DNA of 64,000 bases from Trissonchulus latispiculum (lineage: Eukaryota; Nematoda; Enoplea; Enoplida; Ironidae), in the NCBI GenBank assembly GCA_030248195.1, contig JASAND010030839.1:116022-180021 (forward strand). The letters are read 5' to 3'. Position numbers and translations under genes: made by a program. The notes beneath the pieces are model-generated. The model did not search any database. It saw only the letters and a program-made list of their open reading frames with translations, and was not told where the DNA came from. Positions 57,701 to 64,000 of this stretch are shown piece after piece (within the stretch, counting starts at the first letter, position 1; every line of letters begins with the position of its first letter).

Positions 57701-59532
57701 CAGTTTTCGGCACCGACTTGGCATCGACAGATCCCCCCTCTGCCCGGACTGCCACCTGGAGGAGGAGGATCTAAAACACCTATTCCTAACCTGTCCCTCG
57801 CACCGACTCGCCCGGCGTAAATGGTTTGGGTGGAATCCCTCCCTGGAGGTCCTGTCCTTGGGTCCCGTCAAGGTAATTGGGTTCCTGAAGGATGTGGGGC
57901 GCATTCAGCTGCCCCAGCCAAATTGATTGATTTCAATGGTCCAGGAAGACAGAAGAAGAAGATACGTTAGAGTAGGCCAAATGGGAATACTGATGAGTTA
58001 GTCTGGATCTACTGGCAGTCTGAAATCGAAGAGTTAGCCGCTTGGAGAAATGGAAAGTAGTTAGTGTACCAAGTGCTCTCCGACACTCACTCTACTTCTA
58101 AGCTGGATTTGCAGCGTACCGTTACACTATGCAAAACCTGACTCCTTCAATCGAGGACCGCTGCCGCTACTACTTTTCAAACCTGCGCCGCTTACCGTCA
58201 ACTGACAGCTTGCTGAGAAACTGCCAAATTTTATTATGACTGTCGGTTGTAAGTAGTGGCGTAAGAAATTTGCTAAACTATAAACTACATCATGAACTAA
58301 ATATAAGTCACTTGTTGCAAAGTTGTTTTTCATTTCTGCCAAACTGTATATCTTTGGAATATCGCGCCAGACCCAGTTGAGGACTACTTGTTATTTGCAG
58401 GTTCGTTGTTTTTAGGCAACTTGTCTTCAATATCCAACGTAACAGTTTTAGACACCATTACTTAACAATAAAACAGGAATCTATCCTGATGGAATGTTGG
58501 GATGTTTTGGAATGAAATGCTGAAATTTGTATAGGGAATACCTGCAAACTCACACACGTAACTCAAACCGTATCACACGAAACGGCCGCAGGGAACTCCA
58601 ACTTGCTCCTGTTAGGGTTAGCTTCTTTGTCAATTGCATTTTTCTCCAGCAATGTGCATTGGGCATTACGAAACATGCAACTGTACCAAAGAGGCAACTA
58701 TTTCTTTAAATTCTGTCAACATCCTGCAGCAATGTAAGATAGCGATCGCATAAAATAGAATACAAACTTACTCTTTGCACAGACTTTAGTGGCAAAGAAA
58801 AAAACTCCATTTTTCCACAACAGTGTTGTATCAATATTCGCCCTCCGACAGAATAAGGAGAACACCTGAGTTCCCATATTTTTTGGGATTCGGCAAAATA
58901 CACTTGAGGTGTTGTGGTCAACCAACCAATAGGAATGTCTCCTAAAGACAAAGTTTGCAGCAATATATATTAATTGGCAATAAAACACTGCATTAAACAA
59001 CCACAAAAAATTAGTTTGACTGAGAAAATTCAAAATTTTAATTTCAATTTTTCATGAAAACCTAAAACATTAACAGAAAATTTCTGCGCAGCCGAAATCT
59101 TTGAGAAACATAGTGTCAAACCACATTTCTCCGACAATTTTTGCCTGTCCCTTTGCCATTTTCTTACCCCTGGCCTCTGACGGCTATAGGGTTGTGCACT
59201 TTGTCCGGAAGGGGTGGGGCTTGGATCCTGGCCCAACCCCTTCTGACGTATGAATGCCATTATTTCAGGAGAAGCTTTTGTCAATTTCAACTCTGACTGA
59301 CAATTTAGACTGCAACAGTTAGAAAAAAACACCGATAAACTCACAAGATTTCTACAAGTTGAGGCTTTGGAAGGGGAACCATTGATATACCAGCCGGAGG
59401 ATCTTCCATACTTTGTACTTGATGTTCTTCATCACATATACTCGGATGTTGTCTGTTTGCCATGAACAATATTACAATTGTTGAACTAATTGACAAGGTA
59501 GATATCGTTATTACCGCCAGAATAGTATTCAT
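39465..59532 (-). CDS. Sulfotransferase gene B, complete, five exons
   Basis: Exons: 59532-59345, 58941-58772, 45760-45538, 40183-40076, 39768-39465. Coding lengths 188+170+223+108+304 = 993 nt, 330 residues plus stop. All introns have GT donors (GTGAGT, GTAAGT, GTAGGT, GTAATC) and AG acceptors after pyrimidine-rich tracts, and all phases match (2, 1, 2, 2). Known family: Golgi PAPS-dependent carbohydrate sulfotransferases (Sulfotransfer_2). Seen: anchor helix near residues 5-25; IPKNMGT around residue 80 (5'-PSB-like); RHPFERFVS around residue 145 (3'-PB-like); CxxC..NLKC; HMPQSWMCNF; C-terminal YYEDFNMFGF. The length suits the family. The sugar substrate cannot be told. Intron 2 (13.0 kb) holds the LTR element, the 2A LINE and a possible Polinton fragment; intron 3 is 5.35 kb. 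Gene A is its tandem paralogue. Confidence 0.87.
40076..40183 (-). CDS. Gene B exon 4
   Basis: 108 bp, a multiple of three, between acceptor TCACCTTAG and donor GTAATC. Encodes FRMHMPQSWMCNFVANLHDF, matching the family's H-x-x-P-Q-x-W-x-C-x-F segment that precedes the C-terminal region. It is the weakest exon by length but both phases and the motif fit. Confidence 0.8.
41000..45500. other. Gene B intron 3 content
   Basis: 43915-44040 resembles 6600-6720. 44216-44690 is a diverged relative of the 17.8-18.4 kb repeat (tagcgccacattatgaaata, gaagttgttgagtctaccgc). 42060-42510 has a 117-codon plus-strand frame with no recognisable motif. 43320-43450 has several cgtatat palindromic words. No other exon was recognised. 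Confidence 0.4.
45538..45760 (-). CDS. Gene B exon 3 (3'-PB motif)
   Basis: 223 bp between acceptor TTATTTCTTCAG and donor GTAGGT. Starts with AG, completing the A left by exon 2 to give Lys. Encodes FWQNTSWHKWAIVRHPFERF then VSAYIFTCLR: the Arg-x7-Ser pattern that contacts the 3'-phosphate of PAPS. Followed by CFQCGGPNLKC, a Cys-rich segment common in invertebrate members. Confidence 0.88.
46330..48640 (-). pseudogene. Possible Polinton/Maverick-type fragment
   Basis: Minus-strand frame 47541-47317 begins MDLFSLPPTQVSVKGG and has YYMLDLNKNYQYLMLRIT, resembling the N-terminus of F54H12.2-like proteins that accompany Maverick/Polinton-type elements in invertebrates. After a stop, VVPINMLARKF and LVVKLTNMEI continue the resemblance. 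Upstream on the same strand, 47790-47600 reads ETAWDLARDYFNRSKENALV, and 48632-48399 is a 77-codon open frame of unknown type. Several stops and shifts show it is broken. The family call rests on memory of a pattern and needs a search. It lies in gene B intron 2. Confidence 0.4.
48698..49266 (+). mobile_element. Candidate 5' LTR, 569 bp
   Basis: Starts TGTAACGC and ends GTGTAACA, an imperfect terminal inverted repeat of the TG..CA type. It contains attaaa and a tttatt-rich 3' part. Just downstream, ttactggcgaggctaccccg (from about 49273) could be a primer-binding site; I could not match it to a specific tRNA. A gag-like ORF follows at 50401. No second LTR was found in the window, so the boundaries are inferred from one copy. 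Confidence 0.45.
49267..50400 (+). other. Leader region of the LTR element
   Basis: 1.1 kb between the candidate LTR and the gag start. Pyrimidine- and T-rich towards the 3' end, with short open frames only (cagtacgccgctcc and cagtacgcagctcc repeat near 49470 and 49552). Confidence 0.4.
50401..52373 (+). pseudogene. Retrotransposon gag, one frameshift
   Basis: From ATG 50401 (MEKLPERRTSRRLHEKAV) the frame runs to a stop at 50790. The same protein continues in the next frame from about 50748 (WEEITQYGPDADS) through 52373; one missing base near 50745 explains the break. The N-terminal half is Ser/Pro-rich. The C-terminal half (about 51700-52300) reads as a gag capsid-like helical region: WLDMFESTFRASGAKDELK, LLWYLLDDSI, YAREFFERQQHSSEASHEYL. 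No CCHC knuckle, protease or polymerase follows: the element stops near 52400 and meets unrelated sequence. The local codon use is GC-rich compared with the host introns. Confidence 0.7.
52319..53404 (-). CDS. Unidentified ORF antisense to and beyond gag
   Basis: Open from 53404 to 52319 (about 361 codons; first ATG at 53278). The N-terminal part is hydrophobic and leucine-rich with motifs such as VYFVTVGCLHDILRLARFCG and SDYIGQFAWSLL. The C-terminal 150 residues are rich in Ser, Pro and Thr (PSLSSSDDVTVSINMS). I do not recognise the family. The last 60 bases overlap gag on the other strand and are probably not real coding. Upstream the same frame crosses the LINE target site and can be followed, with two stops, into 57974-58040. 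It may be a broken retroelement or captured gene. Confidence 0.4.
   Translation of the reverse strand, partial: RIITTIQIAGPVPSDNPTVYLILVGEILASTTEYYPVLHCLRMLLQPPETVYFVTVGCLHDILRLARFCGVPTDDQAMLQRTMRTHLTQQGPRISDYIGQFAWSLLVPAHVGGNRASPYREILWVPLMSLLQSYLGLALPLLRRRCDGLDFNLYSLVTGKVHPSDPNRTPGNMGEDEAWEYAHQEEQLQRSPSLSSSDDVTVSINMSAMEAEEPLIVTLRRLQQELSLPPTPRETPPLTHYVPGTGDPRDRRNQPITYSSAQPSPSTATTSTPLGKLQSGPVITSSGPGLQAPAVTTAAPATSVEPGSSTLPRPMPSASAAPTVTVAFQVLENLHLTLQVSRCHVVTLRIYEGYVSTFEMD
53399..53411 (+). other. Target-site duplication, left copy
   Basis: GATACGTTAGAGT, identical to 57961-57973. The bases on either side differ, so the duplication is exactly 13 bp. Confidence 0.85.
53526..57926 (+). CDS. LINE polyprotein, one in-frame TGA
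   Basis: From ATG 53526 the frame has 1466 codons plus stop, interrupted only by TGA at 53733-53735 (residue 70). Residues 53-61 are the 2A motif. A Cys/His finger (CPVC ... CVQCSRCSQWTHKRC) spans residues about 65-100. A Pro-rich linker leads to the APE domain (from about residue 190): IAAIQESHF, CADFNAHCESW, SDHLPILL. RT (about 640-960): FAKAFDTV, GVPQGAVLSPLLF, YADDLALWV. RNase H (about 1180-1310): IWTDGSA, YRAEQLA, CSDSKSLL, PSHCGINGNEYVD. Knuckle near 1405: CPDCHLEEEDLKHLFLTC. All catalytic residues I looked for are present. The part after the TGA is open from 53736, with GTG 54141 only an arbitrary start. Confidence 0.9.
53682..53708 (+). promoter_or_regulatory. 2A ribosome-skipping motif
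   Basis: Encodes GDIEENPGP, which matches the D-(V/I)-E-x-N-P-G-P consensus, preceded by the hydrophobic ARLLLLS that 2A sequences need in the exit tunnel. Known action: the Gly-Pro bond is skipped, releasing the upstream peptide while translation continues from Pro. Here it would release about 60 N-terminal residues. Confidence 0.9.
57961..57973 (+). other. Target-site duplication, right copy
   Basis: GATACGTTAGAGT, directly after the agaagaagaa tail of the LINE. Confidence 0.85.
57974..58771. other. Rest of gene B intron 2, 5' part
   Basis: About 800 bp between the LINE and gene B exon 2. The first 60-70 bases continue the sequence interrupted by the LINE. No gene was seen. Confidence 0.4.
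58772..58941 (-). CDS. Gene B exon 2 (5'-PSB motif)
   Basis: 170 bp between acceptor TTTGTCTTTAG and donor GTAAGT. Its first base completes a Leu codon from exon 1 (TT|G). Encodes HSYWLVDHNTSSVFCRIPKN then MGTQVFSLFCRR; Pro-Lys and Gly-Thr form the PAPS phosphosulfate loop. It leaves one base (A) for exon 3. Confidence 0.88.
59345..59532 (-). CDS. Gene B exon 1 (signal anchor)
   Basis: 188 bp from ATG 59532 to donor GTGAGT. Encodes a hydrophobic segment (LAVITISTLSISSTIVILFM) suited to a type II membrane anchor, then a short luminal stem. Intron 1 is 403 bp. No in-frame upstream ATG was noted. The 5' UTR was not defined. Confidence 0.8.
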
Positions 59533-59539
59533 TTGTTCC

Positions 59540-60179
59540 GTCGGCTAATTCAATTTGCAGACAGAACTCTGAAATAGAACCATAGCACTATTTAAAGGAA
59601 ATTAAAATGAACAAAATCTTAAAGTAAAGAAAAAACATGACAAGCAAGGTAGGTGATCATTATCAACGCCAAAAGCGACCGTCATATCAATTCATAATAT
59701 TTATGAAATAAGATTTATTATTAAATGAGTAAATTTTATAAGCATTTTATGAACCAAAGAATTTTGAAACAGCTCAAAAAAACATTACACATATATACAA
59801 TATAGAAACTGGGATTATAGTAACGATAAAAACTTAACAATTGGTCAAAGTTTTTCTGTCCTAAACCCTGTTTAGTAAACACAAATTTAATATTGTAAGT
59901 GCAGGAACAATGAAACCGACTGAAGTACGTATCGTATAAAACCCAAGGATGAGTGCTATAGCCCCATGCGTCTCATCGCGTAGCTTCACCAGCTGTGGAA
60001 GTGGCATGGGGAAACTGGGCGGGTTATACACTTACTTCGGCTCTGTCTTGGTGCCTGCTAGCAAAGAGAAGAAAAATAAGTGACCCGGAGAAACTATATA
60101 TAAAGTATGGAGGGCCAAAGGCAACATCCTCGAGTTTGTTTAAGGAATTACTTATTAATGCTCGAAGCTATTAAGGGGC
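59540..60179. other. Upstream region of gene B
   Basis: Presumed promoter and 5' UTR region; 640 bp before the satellite. A CCGCCC word (minus strand, about 60018) and a TATATATA word (about 60095) are present, but neither can be tied to a start site. Confidence 0.3.
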
Positions 60180-63100
60180 ATTATATAGCAAAAAAAGCTC
60201 ACACCGTTAAAATAGAAGTTTAACTTTAATTTAGTATTTATTTCGTTAATAAGTGTGTAACGTTACCCTATTCTCAGTAAAGGAAATTAGATGTAGGTGT
60301 AACGGCACAAAGCACATAGCAGCAGACTGTTCAAAAAAGCTACAACCACTCTACCTAAAGGGGACCACAAAAATGTACAATTTACTTTGTTAACAAGTGT
60401 GTCAGCTTTAATCTGCATTAGCATTTGCATTAGGTGTGACCCTATTCTCAGTAAAGGAAATTATATGTAGGTGTAACGGCACAAAGCACATAGCAGCAGA
60501 CTGTTCAAAAAAGCTAAAACCACTCTACCTAAAGGGGAACACAAAAATGTACAATTTACTTTGTTAACAAGTGTGTCAGCTTTAATCTGCATTAGCATTT
60601 GCATTAGGTGTGACCCTATTCTCAGTAAAGGAAATTATATGCAGGTGTAACGGCACAAAGCACAAAGCAGCAGACCGTTCAAAAGGCTACAACCACTCTA
60701 CCTAAAGGGGACCACAAAAATATACAATTTTTTCGTTAACAAGTGTGTCAGCTTTAATCCGCATTAGCATTTGCATTAGGTGTGACCCTATTCTTAGTAA
60801 AGGAAATTAGATGTAGGTGTAACGGCAGAAAGCACATAGCAGCAGATCGTTCAAAAAAGGTACAACCACTCTACCTAAAGGGTACCACAAAAATATACAA
60901 TTTTTTCCGTAAACAAGTGTGTCAGCTTTAATCTGCATTAGCATTTGCATTAGGTGTGACCCTATTCTTAGTAAAGGAAATTAGATGTAGGTGTAACGGC
61001 AGAAAGCACATAGCAGCAGACCGTTCAAAAAAGGTACAACCACTCTACCTAAAGGGGACCACAAAAATATACAATTTTTTTCGTAAACAAGTGTGTCAGC
61101 TATAATCTGCATTAGCGTTTGCATTAGGTGTGACCCTATTCTCAGTAAAGGAAATTATTTGTAGGTGTAACGGCACAAAGCACATAGCAGCAGACCGTTC
61201 AAAAAGCTACAACCACTCTACCTAAAGGGGACCACAAAAATGTACAATTTATTTCGTTAACAGTGTGTCAGCTTTAATCGCATTAGCATTTGCATTGGGT
61301 GTGACCCTATTCTCAGTCATTAGGTGTGACCCTATTCACAGTAAATGAAATTAGATGTAGGTGTAGCGGTACAAAGCACATAGCAGCAGACCGTTCTAAA
61401 AGCTACAACCGATCTACCTAAAGAGGACCACAAAAATGTACAATTTATTTCGTTAATAAGTGTGTCAGCTTTAATCTGCATTAGCATTTGCATTAGATGT
61501 GACCCTATTCTATGTAAATGAAATTAGATGTAGGTGTAACGGTACAAAGCACATAGCAGCACACCGTTCAAAAAGCTACAACCACTCAACCTAAAGGGGA
61601 CCACAAAAATGTACAATTTATTTTGTTAACAAATGTGTAACGTTACCCTATTCTCAGTAAAGGAAATTAGATGTAGGTGTAACGGCAGAAAGCACATAGC
61701 AGCAGACCGTTCAAAAAAGGTACAATCACTCTACCTAAAGGGGACCACAAAAATGTACAATTTACTTTGTTAACAAGTGTGTCAGCTTTAATCTGCATTA
61801 GCATTTGCATTAGGTGTGACCCTATTCTCAGTAAAGGAAATTATATGCAGGTGTAACGGCACAAAGCACATAGCAGCAGACCGTTCAAAAAGCTACAACC
61901 ACTCTAACTAAAGGGGACCACAAAAATATACAATTTTTTCGTAAACAAGTAGGTCAGCTTTAATCTGCATTAGCGTTTGCATTAGGTGTGACCCTATTCT
62001 CAGTAAAGGAAATTATATGTAGGTGTAACGGCACAAAGCACATAGCAGCAGACTGTTCAAAAAAGCTACAACCACTCTACCTAAAGGGGACCACAAAAAC
62101 GTACAATTTACTTTGTTAACAAGTGTGTCAGCTTTAATCTGCATTAGCATTTGCATTAGGTGTGACCCTATTCTCGGTAAATGAAATTAGATGTAGGTGT
62201 AACAGCACAAAGCACATAGCAGCAGACTGTTCAAAAAAGCTACAACCATTCTACCTAAAGTGAACCACAAAAATGTACAATTTATTTCGTTAACAAGTGT
62301 GTCAGCTTTAATCGCATTAGCATTTGCATTGGGTGTGACCCTATTCTTAGTAAAGGAAATTAGATGTAGGTGTAACGGCAGAAAGCACATAGCAGCAAAC
62401 CGTTCAAAAAAGGTACAACCACTCTTCCTAAAGGGGACCACAAAAATATACAATTTTTTTCGTTAACAAGTGTGTCAGCTTTAATCTGCATTAGCATTTG
62501 CATTAGGTGTGACCATATTCTTTGTAAAGGAAATTAGATGTAGGTGTAACGGCAGAAAGCACATAGCAGCAGACCGTTCAAAAAAGGTACAACCACTCTA
62601 CCTAAAGGGGACCACAAAATATACAATTTTTTCGTAAACAAGTGTGTCAGCTTTAATCTGCATTAGCGTTTGCATTAGGTGCGACCCTATTCTCAGTAAA
62701 GGAAATTATATGCAGGTGTAACGGCACAAAGCACATAGCAGCAGACCGTTCAAAAAGCTACAACCACTCTACCTAAAGGGGACCACAAAAATGTACAATT
62801 TATTTCGTTAACAAGTGTGTCAGCTTTAATCTGCATTAGCATTTGCATTGAGTGTGACCCTATTCTCGGTAAATGAAATTAGATGTAGGTGTAACAGCAC
62901 AAAGCACAAAGCACATAGCAGCAGACTGTTCAAAAAAGCTACAACCATTCTACCTAAAGTGAACCACAAAAATGTACAATTTTTTTCGTTAACAAGTGTG
63001 TCAGCTTTAATCTGCATTAGCATTTGCATTAGGTGTGACCCTATTCTTAGTAAAGGAAATTAGATGTAGGTGTAACGGCAGAAAGCACATAGCAGCAGAC

Positions 63101-63405
63101 CGTTCAAAAAAGGTACAACCACTCTACCAAAAGGGAACCACAAAATATACAATTTTTTTCGTAAACAAGTGTGTCAGCTTTAATCTGCATTAGCGTTTGC
63201 ATTAGGTGTGACCCTATTCTAAGTAAATGAAATTAGATGTAGGTGTAACGGTACAAAGCACGTAGCAGCACACCGTTCAAAAAGCTACAACCACTCAACC
63301 TAAAGGAGACCACAAAAATGTACAATTTATTTTGTTAACAAGTGTGTAACGTTACCCTATTCTCAGTAAAGGAAATTAGATGTAGGTGTAACGGCAGAAA
63401 ACTCA
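60180..63405. repeat. Tandem satellite, about 174-bp monomer, about 19 copies
   Basis: The anchor aacggcacaaagcac recurs at 60301, 60475, 60649, 60821, 60995, 61169, about 61365, 61538, 61681, 61855, 62027, 62201, 62374, 62548, 62720, 62893, 63074, 63247 and 63390. Spacing is mostly 172-174; two units are 143 bp, and two are longer (196 and 181) by small internal duplications. Each full monomer has gttaacaagtgtgtcagctt and attagcatttgcattaggtg. The open frames that appear here are repeat by-products. Confidence 0.95.
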
Positions 63406-64000
63406 GAGACATGTTGGCAATCAAGTTTTCGAGTTTAAAAACACTGTGTAATACTGTAATGTTAAAAGTACTTAATGATTTCATGTTTTTCGGCATTAGC
63501 AATGGCTGAAAATGCAATTTTTGGCATAAAAATAGAAAAATTTTTTGGGGTTCGTGGGGGTCTAAAAAGTTACCCCCCCCCCAAAAACATTCTGGGGGAG
63601 GGCCCCCCAACCCAAATCACCGTTACACCTATGCCTAGCACTATTGAGGAGCAAGTGCCTAACCGAGCCCCTCCCGCAGACATAGGTGTGTAAGGTAAGG
63701 GGATAGGGTTTCGAGGGGCCCACCAAAATGACAAATTTTTGACCCCCAGATTTATATACAGATTTAGTACCCCCCAATACTCGAGCAAGAATTGAAAAAT
63801 CGAAATTTTAGTGGGTTTTTGGCATTTTTGGGGACCCTCCTCCGAGTCGAGCCGAATTCCCCGAGGTAGGTGTGGCTGGGCAAAACACTGGGGCGGCTTC
63901 CAAAAATTGCCAAAAACTTCCCTAAATTTTAGTTTTTTTGCCATTTTGGCCACCTTTTTGCCAAAAATCGGGCCGGGGTGGTCGCTAAAATTTATCGTTT
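63406..64000. repeat. G/C-tract dispersed repeat, cut by window end
   Basis: Runs of C and G (ttaccccccccccaaaaa, gggccccccaac), cacctatgcc and cataggtgtg words, and ggggcccaccaaaatgacaa. Related to 22375-22520 and the MITE at 26251-26470. No gene was seen. Confidence 0.55.

Larger units (their letters stand above)
53412..57960 (+). mobile_element. Full-length 2A-encoding LINE (APE, RT, RNase H)
   Basis: 4549 bp between 13-bp target duplications. It has a short GC-rich 5' region (114 bp before the ATG), one long reading frame and a very short 3' end finishing in agacagaagaagaa rather than poly(A). Domain order is 2A motif, Cys-rich finger, Pro-rich linker, APE endonuclease, RT, RNase H, C-terminal CxxC..H..C knuckle. 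This order fits the I/ingi/Vingi group of LINEs; 2A motifs are documented in ingi/L1Tc and in several animal APE-type LINEs. The perfect TSD and nearly intact frame imply a young insertion. It sits in the LTR-element region within gene B intron 2 and on the opposite strand to that gene. Confidence 0.92.

Noticed and set aside
60092..60104. TATATATA word upstream of gene B as a TATA box
   Set aside because: About 560 bp from the start codon in AT-rich DNA with no initiator or transcript evidence; such words are frequent here.
60180..63405. CRISPR-like array
   Set aside because: Monomers are contiguous 174-bp repeats without unique spacers, in a eukaryotic genome.

Overview
This window is an AT-rich, mostly non-coding stretch of an animal nuclear genome, probably an invertebrate. 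The reasons are spliced genes with canonical GT..AG introns, metazoan-type retrotransposons (a Penelope-like element, a CR1-like LINE, a 2A-bearing APE-type LINE, an LTR element), tRNA-derived SINEs, many terminal-inverted-repeat (TIR) elements and a 174-bp satellite. I cannot name the species. Nothing bacterial, such as operons or ribosome binding sites, is present.

Host genes. Two tandem paralogues of a Golgi-type carbohydrate sulfotransferase (Sulfotransfer_2-like) lie on the minus strand. Gene B can be read completely: five exons between 59532 and 39465, all with consensus splice sites and matching phases, encoding about 330 residues. It has an N-terminal membrane anchor, a 5'-PSB-like motif (IPKNMGT), a 3'-PB-like motif (RHPFERFVS), an H-x-P-Q-S-W-x-C exon and a C-terminal Y-x-x-D-F-x-x-F-G exon. 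Gene A shows only its first two exons (6510-6326 and 5828-5656), with the same phases, and runs off the left edge. Intron 2 of both genes is filled with retroelements: a Penelope-like element in gene A; an LTR element, a LINE and a possible Polinton fragment in the 13-kb intron of gene B.

Layout. 1-2.5 kb: no gene seen. 2.5-5.3 kb: broken Penelope-like element with its GIY-YIG endonuclease ahead of the RT (Naiad-like order). 5.6-6.5 kb: gene A. 6.6-28.5 kb: intergenic repeats, including inverted 20-mer arrays, a piggyBac-like MITE with TTAA target sites, two SINEs, an 1180-bp hAT-like MITE with an 8-bp target duplication, a roughly mirror-symmetric set of repeats centred near 14 kb, an 889-bp long-TIR element and minisatellites. 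29.9-32.5 kb: 5'-truncated, mutated CR1-like LINE. 32.7-39.2 kb: MITE, LINE fossils and a repeat shared with 16.4-17.4 kb. 39.4-59.5 kb: gene B and its introns. 60.2-63.4 kb: tandem satellite just upstream of gene B. 63.4-64 kb: G/C-tract dispersed repeats.

Most striking element. 53412-57960 is an apparently full-length LINE flanked by a perfect 13-bp target-site duplication. It encodes an N-terminal 2A ribosome-skipping motif (GDIEENPGP), a Cys-rich finger, APE endonuclease, RT, RNase H and a C-terminal zinc knuckle. From the ATG at 53526 a single in-frame TGA (53733-53735) is the only interruption in about 1466 codons. It sits next to a gag-bearing LTR retroelement and a long unidentified antisense ORF.
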